The notes under the pieces: model-generated
The model's input: the letters and a program-made list of their open reading frames with translations, nothing else
What the model was told of the DNA's origin: nothing
Database searches by the model: none
Position numbers and translations under genes: made by a program
Origin: Hydrogenophilus sp.
GTDB lineage: Bacteria; Pseudomonadota; Gammaproteobacteria; Burkholderiales; Rhodocyclaceae
NCBI GenBank assembly: GCA_026416515.1
Contig: JAOAEZ010000001.1
Coordinates: forward strand, 148,430-212,429
DNA length: 64,000 nucleotides
Direction of reading: 5' to 3'
Part shown: piece by piece, positions 17,582 to 30,230 of the stretch
Numbering within the stretch: the stretch's first letter is position 1
How the letters are laid out: every line of letters begins with the position of its first letter

Positions 17582-19006
17582 ATGGGAAAAACCCTTTACG
17601 AGAAGTTGTGGGAGAGCCATGTGGTCCGCAGCGAGCCCGATGGGACGACGCTGTTGTATGTCGATCGCCATTTGGTGCATGAGGTGACCAGCCCGCAGGC
17701 ATTTGAGGGCTTGCGGGAGGCAGGGCGGTCGGTTTGGCGACCGCGCTCGATTCTGGCAACCGCTGATCATAACGTGCCTACCGATCCGCATATTGCCGAG
17801 ATCACCGAACCGATCGCGCGCGCCCAAGTGCGGGCGTTGGATGAGAATATCCGCTGGTCTGGCGCATTGGCTTACTTTCCTTACCGCGATCCGCGTCAGG
17901 GAATCGTTCATGTGATCGGTCCAGAGAGCGGGGCAGTTTTGCCCGGTATGACAGTGGTGTGCGGTGATTCGCATACGTCTACCCATGGGGCTTTCGCTTG
18001 TTTGGCACAAGGGATCGGTACTTCCGAGGTGGAGCATGTGTTGGCTACCCAGTGCTTGGTGACGCGTCGGTCAAAGCAGATGCGCGTTTGGGTGGAGGGG
18101 AGATTGCCGCACGGGGTTTTCGCAAAGGATTTGGCATTGGCATTGATCAGCAAAATCGGTGCCGGAGGGGGAAACGGCTACGCGATAGAGTATGCAGGAC
18201 CCGCCATCGCTGCCCTGCCGTTGGAAGGGCGAATGACTTTGTGCAATATGGCGATCGAGGGAGGGGCACGGGTGGGGTTGGTAGCATGCGATGATTCGAC
18301 CATCGATTATTTCGCAGATAAACCTTTCGCACCAAAAGGGGCGTTGTGGGATGCCGCTGTTCGATATTGGCAAACGCTTTTCTCCGACGCGGAGGCATCC
18401 TTTGATGCGGAGGTTTGGCTCGACGCCCATACCGTGGCGCCGATGGTGACGTGGGGGACAAACCCAGAGCAGGTGACCAGCGTCGAGGGGGTGGTCCCCG
18501 ATCCAGAGTCGTTTACTGATCCACTCAAGCGACGAGCAGCCGAGCAGGCGCTGAATTATATGGGATTGACGCCTGGTACACCGATTACGTCAATCGCCGT
18601 CGACCAGGTTTTTATCGGGTCCTGCACCAATGGACGATTGGAGGATTTGCGCGCCGCTGCGCGAATCGTACGGGCATTGGGGCGAGGGAAGTCAGAGAGA
18701 GTAAAGCGGGTGTTGGTGGTGCCGGGTTCAGGACAGGTAAAAGCACAGGCAGAGGCAGAGGGATTGCACCGCGTGTTTATAGAGGCTGGATTCGAATGGC
18801 GTATGCCAGGCTGTTCGATGTGTTTGGGGATGAACCCCGATCAGCTCCAACCGGGGGAGCGTTGCGCTGCTACGTCGAACCGTAATTTCGAGGGACGACA
18901 GGGGCCAGGGGGAAGAACCCATTTGGTGAGCCCAGCGATGGCTGCCGCGGCAGCAATCTTCGGCCATTTCGTGGATATCCGTCAGTTGCCGGGGATAGAG
19001 GAATGA
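17582..19006 (+). CDS. leuC: 3-Isopropylmalate dehydratase large subunit
   Basis: Aconitase-family large subunit that isomerises 2- to 3-isopropylmalate in leucine synthesis. It has 474 residues from ATG 17582, preceded by GAGGGAG; a GTG directly before it is an alternative. The [4Fe-4S] ligands are Cys348 (GSCTNGR), Cys411 and Cys414 ([10 protein letters not shown]). [20 protein letters not shown] and [10 protein letters not shown] are further signatures. It is followed by leuD with a 4-bp overlap; the small entericidin-like gene often found between them in betaproteobacteria is absent. Confidence 0.98.
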   Translation: MGKTLYEKLWESHVVRSEPDGTTLLYVDRHLVHEVTSPQAFEGLREAGRSVWRPRSILATADHNVPTDPHIAEITEPIARAQVRALDENIRWSGALAYFPYRDPRQGIVHVIGPESGAVLPGMTVVCGDSHTSTHGAFACLAQGIGTSEVEHVLATQCLVTRRSKQMRVWVEGRLPHGVFAKDLALALISKIGAGGGNGYAIEYAGPAIAALPLEGRMTLCNMAIEGGARVGLVACDDSTIDYFADKPFAPKGALWDAAVRYWQTLFSDAEASFDAEVWLDAHTVAPMVTWGTNPEQVTSVEGVVPDPESFTDPLKRRAAEQALNYMGLTPGTPITSIAVDQVFIGSCTNGRLEDLRAAARIVRALGRGKSERVKRVLVVPGSGQVKAQAEAEGLHRVFIEAGFEWRMPGCSMCLGMNPDQLQPGERCAATSNRNFEGRQGPGGRTHLVSPAMAAAAAIFGHFVDIRQLPGIEE

Positions 19007-19665
19007 GGCCATTTACCGTCCATGAGGGTTTGGTGGCACCGCTGGATCGGGCTAACGTCGATACCGACGCTATCATTCCAAAACAGTTTTTGAAGTCGAT
19101 CCGGCGCAGCGGCTTTGGGCCTTATTTGTTCGACGAGTGGCGCTATTTAGATCGCGGTGAACCAGGGATGGATTGCCGCAAACGACCGAAGAACGAAGCG
19201 TTTGTTCTGAATGATCCGCGCTACGCGGGGGCAACGATTTTGCTGACGCGAGAAAATTTCGGTTGCGGCAGTTCACGCGAGCACGCTGCGTGGGCACTGG
19301 TCGATTTCGGGTTCCGAGCGATCGTGGCGCCGAGCTTTGCCGATATTTTTTACGATAACGCTTTGAAAAACGGGTTGCTGTTAGTGGTCTTGGAGGCCGA
19401 TATCGTCGAGCGGCTGTTCGAGGAGTGTAAAACTACCCCTGGTTATCAGCTGCGGATCGATTTGCCGGCACAGACCGTAACAACCCCAGAGGGCGAGATT
19501 TTTTCGTTCGCGATCGATCCCCACCGCAAAGAGTGTTTGTTGAACGGTTGGGACGAAATCGGATTGACTTTGCGGTACGCAGAGGAGATCCGGGCTTTTG
19601 AAAAAGCCTACCGGGCACGTTTCCCTTTCTATTTCATCGGCGAAGAGGAAGGAGAAGAGGAGTGA
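19003..19665 (+). CDS. leuD: 3-Isopropylmalate dehydratase small subunit
   Basis: Swivel-domain subunit of isopropylmalate isomerase, 220 residues. Family hallmarks are [20 protein letters not shown], the [16 protein letters not shown] loop that completes the active site, and [15 protein letters not shown]. It overlaps leuC (ATGA) and leuB (GTGA), so the three leucine enzymes are translated from one message with coupled starts, which helps balance the LeuC:LeuD heterodimer. Confidence 0.98.
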   Translation: MRPFTVHEGLVAPLDRANVDTDAIIPKQFLKSIRRSGFGPYLFDEWRYLDRGEPGMDCRKRPKNEAFVLNDPRYAGATILLTRENFGCGSSREHAAWALVDFGFRAIVAPSFADIFYDNALKNGLLLVVLEADIVERLFEECKTTPGYQLRIDLPAQTVTTPEGEIFSFAIDPHRKECLLNGWDEIGLTLRYAEEIRAFEKAYRARFPFYFIGEEEGEEE

Positions 19666-20726
19666 CTATTAAAAAGGTGCTGGTGTTGCCAGGGGATGGG
19701 ATCGGGCCAGAGATCGTGACCGAAGCGGTGAAGGTGGTGCAGGCGATGGCGTTGCCGATCGAGTGGGAGTATGGTTTGATCGGCGGATCTGCCGTGGACG
19801 CCGTCGGTATTCCTTACCCAGAGACGACACAACAGTTGGCGCGAGCGGCCGACGCGGTGTTGTTGGGCGCTGTGGGAGGGCCTAAATGGGACCCCTTGCC
19901 GCGCTTCCAGCGCCCGGAGCAGGGATTGCTGGCGATCCGAAAGGATTTGGGTCTTTTCGCTAATCTACGCCCTGCCGTGCTTTACCCTCCTTTGGTAGGT
20001 GCTTCGACGTTGAGGCCCGAGGTGGTGGAGGGCCTCGATTTGCTCATCGTACGGGAGTTGACAGGGGATGTCTATTTCGGCGAGCCGCGCGGAATCGAAA
20101 TGCGCGACGGCGAACGGGTCGGGTTTAATACCATGATATACCGCGAGTCGGAGATTCGGCGAATCGCCCGAGTGGCCTTTGAGGCCGCGCGCCGTCGTCG
20201 GCGCCGCGTCTGTTCGGTGGATAAAATGAATGTCTTGGAGACGTCCCAGCTTTGGCGCGAGGTGGTAGAGGAGGTGGCTCGAGAATACCCCGACGTTACT
20301 TTGACCCATCTCTTGGTGGATAATGCAGCAATGCAGTTGGTGCGAGCGCCGACAGCGTTCGATGTGATCGTGACGGGGAATATGTTCGGAGATATTCTGT
20401 CAGACGAGGCGGCAATGCTGACGGGGTCGATCGGAATGTTGCCGTCAGCGTCACTCGATGGGGCGGGAAAAGGGTTGTACGAACCATGCCACGGGTCGGC
20501 CCCCGATATCGCGGGTAAAGGAGTGGCAAACCCATTGGCGACTATTTTGTCGGCAGCGTTGATGCTGCGCTATAGCTTCGGGTGGGAGGAAGAGGCAGCG
20601 GCAATCGAACGAGCGGTGAGAAAGGTTTTGGCCGATGGGCGGCGTACCCCCGACATTGCAGCAGCAGGTGAGCCAGTGGTGGGTACAGCGCAGATGGGCG
20701 ATGCGGTGGTCGCAGCGCTTCGTTGA
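19662..20726 (+). CDS. leuB: 3-Isopropylmalate dehydrogenase
   Basis: NAD-dependent oxidative decarboxylase producing 2-oxoisocaproate precursor in leucine synthesis. It has 354 residues. [15 protein letters not shown] opens the protein; substrate-binding [21 protein letters not shown], the [18 protein letters not shown] helix and the metal-site [20 protein letters not shown] are all present. The GTG start at 19662 overlaps the leuD stop and follows GAGGAG. leuA is not in the window. Confidence 0.98.
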   Translation: MTIKKVLVLPGDGIGPEIVTEAVKVVQAMALPIEWEYGLIGGSAVDAVGIPYPETTQQLARAADAVLLGAVGGPKWDPLPRFQRPEQGLLAIRKDLGLFANLRPAVLYPPLVGASTLRPEVVEGLDLLIVRELTGDVYFGEPRGIEMRDGERVGFNTMIYRESEIRRIARVAFEAARRRRRRVCSVDKMNVLETSQLWREVVEEVAREYPDVTLTHLLVDNAAMQLVRAPTAFDVIVTGNMFGDILSDEAAMLTGSIGMLPSASLDGAGKGLYEPCHGSAPDIAGKGVANPLATILSAALMLRYSFGWEEEAAAIERAVRKVLADGRRTPDIAAAGEPVVGTAQMGDAVVAALR

Positions 20727-20757
20727 GACGGTGGCCGAGAGAACGGAGGACCTATAA

Positions 20758-21900
20758 ATGGAAAAGCCACGAGTGGGATTGGTGGGGTGGCGAGGGATGG
20801 TGGGGTCAGTGTTGATGCAACGGATGAGCGAGGAGGGGGATTTCGCTGACATCGAGCCATATTACTTTTCGACTTCGGCAGCTGGAAGTCCCGCTCCCGC
20901 TTTCGGCGGAGTGGAGCCACCGGCACCACTTTTGGACGCTTACGATATCGCCCGATTGCGCGAGATGGAGATCATCATCACCTGTCAGGGGGGGGATTAC
21001 ACGAAAGCCGTCTACGGACAATTGCGGGCAGAGGGCTGGAAAGGCCATTGGATCGATGCGGCAAGCGCGCTGCGCATGGAGCCGGATGCGGTGATCATTC
21101 TCGATCCCGTGAACCGAGCGATGATCGATGCGGCATTGGCCCGAGGGGGTCGCGATTGGATCGGGGGAAATTGCACAGTGTCGCTGATGCTGATGGCGAT
21201 CGGGTCGTTGTTCCAGGCAGGGCTGGTCGAGTGGGTGAGCTCGATGACCTACCAGGCTGCTTCAGGCGCAGGAGCGCAAAATATGCGAGAGTTATTGGTG
21301 CAAATGGGGCGGCTTTATGAGGCAGCGGCGGAGGCGCTGAACGATCCTGCGACGGCGATCCTCGAGATTGACCGAAGAGTGACCGCAGCGATGCGCGCCC
21401 CCGATTTTCCTACTACCCATTTCCGCGGCGTACCTTTGGCAGGGAGTCTAATCCCATGGATCGATTCGGCGGTGGCGCACGGTCAGTCGCGCGAGGAGTG
21501 GAAGGGAGGAGCTGAGTGCAATAAGATCCTGGGATTGCCGCCGTTCCGCTCTCCCGGTTCTGTTCCGGTGGATGGAATTTGCGTGCGGGTGGGAGCGATG
21601 CGTTGCCATTCGCAGGGTTTGACCGTAAAGTTGCGCCGTGACGTGCCGTTATCAGAGATCGAAGCGATGATCGCTTCCGCCCATCCGTGGGTGCGTTTGG
21701 TTCCAAACGAGCGGGAGGCAACAGAGCGCTTGTTGACGCCCGCGGCGATCTCCGGAACATTGACGATCGGCGTGGGACGACTCCACAAGTTGGCGATGGG
21801 ACCGGAGTACCTGGGCGTTTTTACAGTGGGCGATCAGTTGCTGTGGGGAGCCGCGGAGCCCTTGCGGCGAATGTTGCGAATTTTGCTTGGGTCGTTGTAG
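20758..21900 (+). CDS. asd: Aspartate-semialdehyde dehydrogenase
   Basis: Reduces aspartyl phosphate to aspartate semialdehyde, the branch point to lysine/diaminopimelate, methionine and threonine. It has 380 residues of the proteobacterial type ([20 protein letters not shown]). The nucleophile is Cys139 in [10 protein letters not shown]; downstream [14 protein letters not shown], the substrate-binding [10 protein letters not shown] and the C-terminal [10 protein letters not shown] are conserved. A GGAGG lies 8 bp before the ATG. The leuB-asd-fimV-truA order is typical of betaproteobacteria. Confidence 0.98.
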   Translation: MEKPRVGLVGWRGMVGSVLMQRMSEEGDFADIEPYYFSTSAAGSPAPAFGGVEPPAPLLDAYDIARLREMEIIITCQGGDYTKAVYGQLRAEGWKGHWIDAASALRMEPDAVIILDPVNRAMIDAALARGGRDWIGGNCTVSLMLMAIGSLFQAGLVEWVSSMTYQAASGAGAQNMRELLVQMGRLYEAAAEALNDPATAILEIDRRVTAAMRAPDFPTTHFRGVPLAGSLIPWIDSAVAHGQSREEWKGGAECNKILGLPPFRSPGSVPVDGICVRVGAMRCHSQGLTVKLRRDVPLSEIEAMIASAHPWVRLVPNEREATERLLTPAAISGTLTIGVGRLHKLAMGPEYLGVFTVGDQLLWGAAEPLRRMLRILLGSL

Positions 21901-21946
21901 GATTTGGACATCGGCCCATGCGTAGAGAGAACGGGGAGACGTCGCG

Positions 21947-24490
21947 ATGAGATGGGGTGGGTGGCTGGGGGGGGTGGTGTACGGGTTGTCGTTGATCGGG
22001 GCGACCGAGGCCGCTTCGTTGGGGGATATGGTGGTCCATTCGCGATTGGGGGAACCGCTGCGAGCGGAAGTGGAGGTTTTCGCTTCTGCCGAAGAGCTGC
22101 GGTCATTGGCAGTACGGATCGCCGATGAAACCATCTATCGACGGGCGGGGTTGCAGCCATCTCCTTTCCTTTCCCAGGTGGAGGCAAAGCTGACCACGAG
22201 AGGAGGACAGGTGGCGGTGGAGTTGCGGTCGTCGCAACCGGTCTACGAGCCTTATCTCAATGTGTTGCTCGATCTCAGTTGGAGCGGTGGCCGATTGGTG
22301 CGCGAGTACGCGTTGCTGGTGGATCCCCCAGAGGCAGCACTTCCCTCTCCGCCGGTTCGACCGTCGACAGCGCTCCCTTCTCCGCCCGTCTCCGCGCCAG
22401 CACCAGTCTTGCCGGTGGGGGCGGTTTCTCTAGTGGGGGGGCAAGGCGGAGGACAACGCTCTTCTTCGGGGACAGAGGGAGGAAACACCGCTTCGCCAAA
22501 ACCGATCGCTGAGGGGGCAAATCCCTCTTCCGCTCCACCCTCGCAAAAGGAGGAAGAACATCAGCGCGCAGGAGGGGAGCGGGTGGTTCGTCGAGGGGAG
22601 ACCCTCCTTTCAATCGCCCGAGAGGTGGTTCCTGCTCACGTGCCGCTGGAGGTTGTGGTTTATGAGTTGTGGCGTACTAATCCAAAAGCGTTCGTGGCGG
22701 GGGATATCAACCGCTTGATGGCCGGAGCACGGCTGCAAATTCCTCACCCCGACGTGTATCAGACGGTGCCTGTCGAGGAGGCAATCGCTTATGTTCGAGC
22801 CCGGGTGCGCCCCCCGTCGTCTCTCTCGACTGCAGTTCCTCCCATTGCGCCGGCGGTGGTGAAGGGAGAGACGCCGCAGGTCGCTGAGGGGCGCTTGCAG
22901 GAGCGCGGTGGCGTGAAGGGTGGAAAGAGAGGGGGCGATCAGGTAAAAGTGGCTCCTACCGAGCCGCGCGATGGCGGGAAAGGAAAAGAGGGCGAAAAAG
23001 GGGTTTCGGCAGAGGATCTGCGCGCGCTGCAGGGAGGATTAGAGGAGGCGATGGCTCGGATCGCAGCTTTGGAGCAGCAGCTGCAGCGGCTTTCGGCGTT
23101 ATTGGAACTTCAAGCAGCGATGTTGGCCCAACTACAACCCCCTGCGGCTCCTGCGTCTTCGTCATCAGCTCCTTCCGGAAACGCTCCTTTACCGAAGGAG
23201 CAGACGGGTTCGCCGCCGAACGCCTCTGCGCCAACTCCGGAGGGAGAGGAAGGAAAGGAGGGGCGATTTTTAGATTTCCTGCGCGAACAGACGGAGGTTT
23301 TGCTGGGAGGAGCTGCCCTTCTTCTGGGGGTGTTGCTCTATTTGCGTTGGCGACGGCGCTCCGTGGCGACAGAGACGCCTTCTGAGGAGGAGATGAAGCC
23401 CCGAGCGCCGGAGGGCAAAGAGGGTGAGTATTCCGCCACGGGATTGGCCATTGCTGCAGCGGGCGGAGCAGTTGCTTCTTCTTTGGCTTCTTCTTCGGGC
23501 GGAGGGTCTGGCCAAGGGGGTAGAGAAGAGGATGCAGAGGAGGAGGAGGAGCTGGAGGTGCTTGCCTCATCCAGCGAGGTAGAGGAGTTAGACCCGTTGG
23601 CAGAGGCCGACCTTTTGATCGGATACGACCGGCTCGACCAGGCGGAGGAGATTCTACAGAGATTGCGCGGGGAGGAGCCGGATCGTCCGGAGGTTCTGGT
23701 GCGGTTGATGGAGGTCGCCGCTCGCCGCAGCGATAGGACGGCCTTTTTGGCGCTTCAAGAGGAGCTGGCTGCTTTGACCCATAGAGAGGGGCCAGAGTGG
23801 GCGAAGGGGGTGGCGCTTGCCGAACGATTCTTGCCGCAGAAAGACGAGATTTTGGACGCCTCTCCAGAGGTTCATGGGGATAGCGAAAGGGGCGAGATAC
23901 GCCAGGAAGCGGTGAGTAGAGAGGAGCAGGCGCATATCGCGCCGGAGGAAAAAGAGGAAGAGCTTCTTCTCGATTTTTCGCTCGACCTCGGCAGCGAGAG
24001 GGGTGAGGAGCGGAGATCGATTGGCAATGGCGAGGGAAAGGGATTAACTCAGGAGGCGGAAAGCGAGGTGAAGGAGGGGGTTTCTAAGAGCGAGGGGTTG
24101 ACTACAGATGTTTCGAAGATAACCGCTCATTCTTCCGCGCAAGGAAGAGCGGAGGAGCTTTCCTCTGAATTGGAGGCACTGTTGCGCGAGGAGACGGTTG
24201 AGCTCCCGGCAGGGAGAGAGACAGAAGCTTCTCCAGATGAGATCGATTGGGCAGTTGAATTGACTTCCGATTCTGAGAGTGGCCCAGAGGTGGCAGGACC
24301 AGCTTCCCAGAGGTCCCAAGAGGAGGACGCTGATACGCTTTCCGATAGCCGTCTGCAGTTGGCGCTTGCTTATTTGGAGATGGAGGATGTCGAGGGAGCA
24401 AGGGAGCTGATCGAGGAGGTGATGCGAGACGGGACCCCGAAGGCGCGCGCGGAGGCAGAGCGTTTGGCAGCGAGGTTGCCAGCGGCGTGA
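21947..24490 (+). CDS. fimV: FimV-like peptidoglycan-binding protein
   Basis: Inner-membrane polar-organising protein of 847 residues. A signal peptide (about 1-22) is followed by the FimV N-terminal domain (SLGDMVVHSRLGEPLRAEVE and PVYEPYLNVLLDLSW), a Pro/Ser-rich linker, a LysM-like motif near 213-265 (RRGETLLSIAREV...INRLMAGARLQIP), a coiled coil near 360-395, a single TM at about 445-465 and a long acidic cytoplasmic region. The C-terminal FimV/TPR motif is RLQLALAYLEMEDVEGAREL. In other bacteria FimV supports type IV pilus assembly and twitching; no pilus genes are nearby. The acidic Glu-rich tail is low complexity. Confidence 0.93.
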   Translation: MRWGGWLGGVVYGLSLIGATEAASLGDMVVHSRLGEPLRAEVEVFASAEELRSLAVRIADETIYRRAGLQPSPFLSQVEAKLTTRGGQVAVELRSSQPVYEPYLNVLLDLSWSGGRLVREYALLVDPPEAALPSPPVRPSTALPSPPVSAPAPVLPVGAVSLVGGQGGGQRSSSGTEGGNTASPKPIAEGANPSSAPPSQKEEEHQRAGGERVVRRGETLLSIAREVVPAHVPLEVVVYELWRTNPKAFVAGDINRLMAGARLQIPHPDVYQTVPVEEAIAYVRARVRPPSSLSTAVPPIAPAVVKGETPQVAEGRLQERGGVKGGKRGGDQVKVAPTEPRDGGKGKEGEKGVSAEDLRALQGGLEEAMARIAALEQQLQRLSALLELQAAMLAQLQPPAAPASSSSAPSGNAPLPKEQTGSPPNASAPTPEGEEGKEGRFLDFLREQTEVLLGGAALLLGVLLYLRWRRRSVATETPSEEEMKPRAPEGKEGEYSATGLAIAAAGGAVASSLASSSGGGSGQGGREEDAEEEEELEVLASSSEVEELDPLAEADLLIGYDRLDQAEEILQRLRGEEPDRPEVLVRLMEVAARRSDRTAFLALQEELAALTHREGPEWAKGVALAERFLPQKDEILDASPEVHGDSERGEIRQEAVSREEQAHIAPEEKEEELLLDFSLDLGSERGEERRSIGNGEGKGLTQEAESEVKEGVSKSEGLTTDVSKITAHSSAQGRAEELSSELEALLREETVELPAGRETEASPDEIDWAVELTSDSESGPEVAGPASQRSQEEDADTLSDSRLQLALAYLEMEDVEGARELIEEVMRDGTPKARAEAERLAARLPAA

Positions 24491-24494
24491 GAGA

Positions 24495-25373
24495 ATGGCG
24501 CGGTGGGTGCTTCTTTTGAGCTACAGAGGAGATGGCTTTTGTGGTTGGCAGAGCCAAGAAAGGCGCTGCGGCGTTCAGGATCGCGTGCAAGAGGCGTTGT
24601 CGATGATCGCGGGGGAGAGAATAAGGGTTTTCTGCGCGGGACGAACCGACGCCGGCGTTCATGCGGTCGCACAAGTGGTTCATTTTGAGTGTTCTGCACA
24701 GCGCCCAGTCTCCTCGTGGGTTCGAGGGGTGAATAGCCTTTTGCCGGCAGGGGTGCATGTCTGGTACGCCCAGGAGGTAAGCTCAGAGTTCCACGCTCGT
24801 TATTCCGCCCGTAGCCGCTGTTATCGCTACCTTCTTTATAACGGTCCCGCAGTGCCCGCGTGTTGGGAGGAGAAAGTGGGGTGGTTCCATCGACCCCTCG
24901 ATTTCGAGGCGATGCGGCGCGCTGCAGCTTTTCTCGTGGGAAGACACGATTTTTCCGCTTTTCGAGCTGCCGATTGTCAAGCAAAGAGTCCAATCCGGAC
25001 GATGTGGCGGGTAAAGATTCGGCGAATCGCGACGGAGCAAATTCCGGGATGGGGAGAGAGCGCTTGGTTTGCGTTTGATTTTGAGGCGGATGGTTTTCTC
25101 CACCATATGGTTCGTAATATCGTGGGGGCCCTGGTAGAGGTGGGGAAGGGAGGGGCTCCACCGGAGTGGATTTCGGAGTTGATGGCTTGTGGGGAGCGGC
25201 GGTTGGCCGCTCCTACTTTTCCTGCGATGGGCCTCTATTTCTGCGGCGCCGATTACGGGCAGGAGAGCAGCTTGCCGTTCGGAGGACGGATCGTGCGCTG
25301 GCCGCTTATCGGTTGGAGCGGCGAGTCAGAGGACGGCAGCGCTCCCTTCGGTGTCGAGGAGAGGAGGGAGTGA
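24495..25373 (+). CDS. truA: tRNA pseudouridine(38-40) synthase
   Basis: Isomerises uridines 38-40 in the anticodon stem-loop of many tRNAs. It has 292 residues, slightly longer than usual because of a C-terminal extension. The catalytic aspartate is Asp52 in CAGRTDAGVHA. The start LLLSYRGDGFCGWQSQ, FHARYSARSRCYRYLLYN, GRHDFSAFRA and FLHHMVRNIVGALVEVG are all diagnostic. It begins 4 bp after fimV, and its stop overlaps the trpF GTG. Confidence 0.98.
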   Translation: MARWVLLLSYRGDGFCGWQSQERRCGVQDRVQEALSMIAGERIRVFCAGRTDAGVHAVAQVVHFECSAQRPVSSWVRGVNSLLPAGVHVWYAQEVSSEFHARYSARSRCYRYLLYNGPAVPACWEEKVGWFHRPLDFEAMRRAAAFLVGRHDFSAFRAADCQAKSPIRTMWRVKIRRIATEQIPGWGESAWFAFDFEADGFLHHMVRNIVGALVEVGKGGAPPEWISELMACGERRLAAPTFPAMGLYFCGADYGQESSLPFGGRIVRWPLIGWSGESEDGSAPFGVEERRE

Positions 25374-26008
25374 TCCTTTGGAGTACGCCGCGCATACGGG
25401 TGAAAATTTGCGGCATTACTCGTGTCGAGGATGGTTTGGCGGCGGCAGCAGCAGGGGCCGATGCGGTCGGTTTGGTTTTCTATCCCGCTAGTCCCAGAGC
25501 AGTTATTCCCGAGCAGGCGCGGAGAATCGCGAATGCATTGCCCCCTTTTGTGACGGTAGTGGCGCTTTTTGTGAATCCTTCCCCCGAGGAGGTCGCCGCG
25601 GCAGTGGCAGCCCTACCGCATGCCTTGCTTCAATTCCACGGCCAAGAATCTCCTGAGTTTTGCGCGGCTTTCGGTCGCCCTTACCTTAAAGCATTCGCCG
25701 CTACTTCTGAATTGCAGAGGGTGTGGTCTCTTTTCGGTGAGGCAGCAGGTTGGGTAGTGGATACACCAACGCCCGCTTATGGAGGGAGCGGTATCGCGTT
25801 CGATTGGTCGCTATTGCCCCCTCCAGAGGCGCGGGCACGGCCGCTAATCGTGGCGGGAGGATTGACTGCCGAGAATGTCGGTGCGGCGATCGCTGCCACT
25901 CGCCCGTGGGGGGTCGATGTCAGCAGCGGAGTAGAGAGGGCCAAAGGAATTAAGGATGCAGCTAAAATCGCTCAGTTCATCGCCGCAGTGCGGGCGGCGG
26001 AGGAGTAG
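25370..26008 (+). CDS. trpF: Phosphoribosylanthranilate isomerase
   Basis: Amadori rearrangement of phosphoribosylanthranilate in tryptophan synthesis, 212 residues. The GTG 25370 start gives [18 protein letters not shown], placing catalytic Cys14 in [35 protein letters not shown], the [16 protein letters not shown] loop with the catalytic aspartate, and phosphate-binding [10 protein letters not shown] and [16 protein letters not shown] follow. The GTGA overlap with truA and the 2-bp gap to trpB support one message. Upstream in-frame codons lie inside truA and are not used. Confidence 0.98.
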   Translation: MILWSTPRIRVKICGITRVEDGLAAAAAGADAVGLVFYPASPRAVIPEQARRIANALPPFVTVVALFVNPSPEEVAAAVAALPHALLQFHGQESPEFCAAFGRPYLKAFAATSELQRVWSLFGEAAGWVVDTPTPAYGGSGIAFDWSLLPPPEARARPLIVAGGLTAENVGAAIAATRPWGVDVSSGVERAKGIKDAAKIAQFIAAVRAAEE

Positions 26009-26010
26009 AG

Positions 26011-27239
<1,229 letters not shown>

Positions 27240-27243
<4 letters not shown>

Positions 27244-28052
27244 ACCGGATCGACGAGACCTTTGCTCAGTTGAAGCGGGAGGGCCGTTGCGGACTGATCC
27301 CCTTTTTAATGGCAGGAGATCCCGACGCGGTGATGACGGTAGAGTTGATGCACACAGCGGTGGCGGCGGGCGCCAATGTGTTGGAGGTGGGGGTCCCTTT
27401 TTCCGACCCTATGGCCGATGGACCCACAGTTCAGCGGGCAAGCGAGCGCGCCTTGGCTTCAGGAATGACCTTGCGTCAAGCGATCGAGTTGGTGGCAAGA
27501 TTTCGCCGCGACGACAAAATTACCCCAGTTGTGCTAATGGGTTACCTTAACCCGATCGAGACAATGGGATGGCCGAAGTTCGCGGAGACAGCGGCTGCAG
27601 CGGGGGTAGACGGCGTCCTGACGGTGGATCTTCCCCCGGAGGAGGGAGAAGAGGCAGCACGGATCTTGAAGGCGACGGGAATTGCGCCGATCTTTTTATT
27701 GGCGCCTACCTCGACCGAGGCGCGAGCCCGGTTGGCGGCCGAACGGGGAGGAGGATACCTCTACTATGTCTCATTGACGGGGGTTACCGGCGCTTACCAT
27801 CTCGATCCCTCCGCAGCAATCAAACGGCTGGAGGAGATGCGCCGCTGGGTGGGGTTGCCCATCGCAGTGGGCTTTGGCGTTCGAGATGCTTCGTCAGCTT
27901 CCGCCCTCGCAGCAGTGGCCGATGCTGTGGTGGTCGGAAGCCGATTGCTCGAGGAGATAGAGAGAGATCCGATCCATGCCTCGTCGCAAGTGGCGGAGTT
28001 TCTTCGTTCGCTTCGGAGTGCAATCGATTCCAGGACTGAGGACCGTCCATGA
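27240..28052 (+). CDS. trpA: Tryptophan synthase alpha chain
   Basis: Cleaves indole-3-glycerol phosphate to indole, which is channelled to TrpB. It has 270 residues. Catalytic Glu49 and Asp60 fall at the same positions as in E. coli ([16 protein letters not shown]). [10 protein letters not shown], the [11 protein letters not shown] loop, [16 protein letters not shown] and [16 protein letters not shown] are conserved. The gene is tied to trpB and accD by ATGA overlaps. No trp leader peptide or TRAP-like element was recognised upstream of trpF. Confidence 0.98.
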
Positions 28053-28942
28053 GCTGGTTCGATAAGATCATCCCTCCAGGAATTCGACGAAGCGTCGCTG
28101 CCGTTCGCAAAAGCGTTCCAGAAGGGCTATGGACAAAGTGCGAGGGGTGCGAGGCGGTTCTTTATACCAGCGACCTCGAAGCTAACTTGCGCGTTTGCCC
28201 TCAGTGCGGGCACCATCATGCGCTTCCTGCCCGAAAACGATTAGACCTGCTGCTCGACCCAGAGGGGCGGGAAGAGATCGGCAGCGAGGTGCGTCCGACC
28301 GATCCTTTGCGTTTTAAGGATAGTAAGCGCTATGTGGACCGGTTGAAGGAGGCACAGCGCGAGAGCGGAGAGAGCGACGCATTGGTGGTGATCGCCGGGA
28401 AGGTCGAGGGGTTGCCGGTGGTGGGCGCCGCTTTCGAGTTCGGCTTTATGGGGGGATCGATGGGGTCGGTGGTGGGAGAGCGATTCGTGCGCGCGGTAAA
28501 CGCTGCTTTGGTTCGCCAGGCAGCATTGGTGGTAATTACAGCGAGCGGCGGAGCGCGAATGCAGGAGGGGGTGTTGTCACTGCTGCAGATGGCTAAGACC
28601 AACGCTGTGCTGAGCGATCTTCGAGCGGCACGCCTCCCCTTTGTTTCGGTGTTGACCAACCCGACGATGGGAGGAGTCTCAGCGAGTTTTGCTTTTCTGG
28701 GTGATTTGGTGGTTGCAGAGCCAAACGCTTTGATCGGTTTTGCTGGACCACGGGTGATCGAGCAGACGGTCCGTCAGAAGTTGCCGGAGGGATTCCAGCG
28801 CGCTGAGTTTCTTCTAGAGAAGGGAGCGTTGGACACAATCGTCGATCGCAGAGCCTTGCGCTCTTTTTTGCGGCAGGTGCTTTCGCTTTTGTTGAAAAAT
28901 AGCGATATCCAGAAAGGCGTCCAGGAAAGCAGGGGTGAATAA
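28049..28942 (+). CDS. accD: Acetyl-CoA carboxylase carboxyltransferase subunit beta
   Basis: Zinc-ribbon carboxyltransferase subunit that, with AccA, transfers CO2 from biotin to acetyl-CoA. It has 297 residues. The zinc ligands are Cys31, Cys34, Cys50 and Cys53 (KCEGC and VCPQC). The crotonase-type fold follows, with [33 protein letters not shown] and [23 protein letters not shown]. Overlap with trpA (ATGA) and with folC (8 bp) fits the conserved trpA-accD-folC string. accA is not present in the window. Confidence 0.98.
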   Translation: MSWFDKIIPPGIRRSVAAVRKSVPEGLWTKCEGCEAVLYTSDLEANLRVCPQCGHHHALPARKRLDLLLDPEGREEIGSEVRPTDPLRFKDSKRYVDRLKEAQRESGESDALVVIAGKVEGLPVVGAAFEFGFMGGSMGSVVGERFVRAVNAALVRQAALVVITASGGARMQEGVLSLLQMAKTNAVLSDLRAARLPFVSVLTNPTMGGVSASFAFLGDLVVAEPNALIGFAGPRVIEQTVRQKLPEGFQRAEFLLEKGALDTIVDRRALRSFLRQVLSLLLKNSDIQKGVQESRGE

Positions 28943-30230
28943 CCCAAAAACCCTCCCGGAGTGGTTAGCACTGCTGGAGACTCGCAGCGCAGCACATCGC
29001 GTGGTGTTGGGATTGGAGCGGGTGAGGGCGGTGTGGTCCCAATTGTCAGGAAATGCCCCTTTTCCTCATCGAGTGGTGACGGTCGCAGGGACCAATGGTA
29101 AGGGGTCGACCTGCGCTTTCCTGGAGGCGATCGCGGCGGCAGCCGGCTGGAGGGTCGGTTGCTACACGTCTCCCCATCTGCTTCGTTATCATGAGCGAGT
29201 TCGCCTCAACCAGAGGGAGGTGGGCGATGAACTTTTAGTTTCCGCATTCGCGGCGGTGGAGGCGGCGCGCGGCGATCTTCCTTTGACCTATTTCGAGTTC
29301 GGGACTGTGGCGGCGCTCTGGTGCTTTATTCAGACCCCACTCGATTTGGTGATCCTCGAGGTGGGGATGGGGGGGCGACTCGATGCTGTGAATATCCTCG
29401 ACGCCGATGTGGCCGTGATTACACCAATCGCGCTCGATCATCAAGCCTACCTCGGCAACGATCGAGAGAGTATCGGACGGGAAAAAGCGGGGATTATGCG
29501 GCCACTTCGCCCCGCGGTGGTGAGCGATCCCGATCCGCCAGATTCTGTGCTGGAGACAGCAAGGTTGCTTTCGGTTCCGTTATATCGCTTGGGTGTCGAT
29601 TTTGGGTATGAACGAGGGAGCAGCGATCGTTGGCGGTGGTGGAGAGGAGAGCCGAGAGAGGAGTTAGAGCTGCCGCTCCCAGGGCTGCGAGGGGTAGGTC
29701 AGGTAGCTAACGCCAGCGCAGCGATCTTGGCATTGAAGCTGCTGGGGGTTCCGTTAACACTATCGATGATCGAGAAAGGCCTTTTGTCCGCAACCTTGCC
29801 AGGGCGTTTCCAAGTGCTTCCAGGAAGTCCCCCTATTATCCTCGATGTGGCTCATAATCCCCATGCAGCGAGGACATTGGCCGAAAACTTGAAAGGGTTA
29901 AAGCCACCTTTACCGCTGGTGGCGGTGATGGGTTGTTACGCCGATAAGGAGAGCGAGGGTATGATTGCCCCGCTCGCGCCGATGGTGGATGAGTGGATAT
30001 TCGTTCCGACCGAAGGAGCGAGGGGACAGAGCGCGGAGGTGTTGGCGCAGAAAGCGGTTGCAGGAGGTGCAGAAAGAGTCACAGTGGCTCCGTCGGTGGG
30101 GGCGGCACTCGATTGCTTGGTTTCTCGAGGACAGGCTGATGTTAGAATTGTGATCTACGGGTCCTTCTCGGTGGTGGGGCAGGCGTTGGAATGGGATACG
30201 AAACGGCAGGAGGCGAAGACCAGCGCCTGA
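28935..30230 (+). CDS. folC: Folylpolyglutamate / dihydrofolate synthase
   Basis: Mur-ligase-family enzyme that adds glutamate to dihydropteroate and tetrahydrofolates. It has 431 residues. The ATP loop is [11 protein letters not shown] (49-59); the substrate-binding [34 protein letters not shown], and the C-terminal [18 protein letters not shown] are characteristic. It starts with GTG 28935 inside the end of accD, and the 3' end overlaps the SPOR gene by 40 bp. Together with folP at 43503 the window carries two folate-pathway genes. Confidence 0.97.
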   Translation: MNNPKTLPEWLALLETRSAAHRVVLGLERVRAVWSQLSGNAPFPHRVVTVAGTNGKGSTCAFLEAIAAAAGWRVGCYTSPHLLRYHERVRLNQREVGDELLVSAFAAVEAARGDLPLTYFEFGTVAALWCFIQTPLDLVILEVGMGGRLDAVNILDADVAVITPIALDHQAYLGNDRESIGREKAGIMRPLRPAVVSDPDPPDSVLETARLLSVPLYRLGVDFGYERGSSDRWRWWRGEPREELELPLPGLRGVGQVANASAAILALKLLGVPLTLSMIEKGLLSATLPGRFQVLPGSPPIILDVAHNPHAARTLAENLKGLKPPLPLVAVMGCYADKESEGMIAPLAPMVDEWIFVPTEGARGQSAEVLAQKAVAGGAERVTVAPSVGAALDCLVSRGQADVRIVIYGSFSVVGQALEWDTKRQEAKTSA

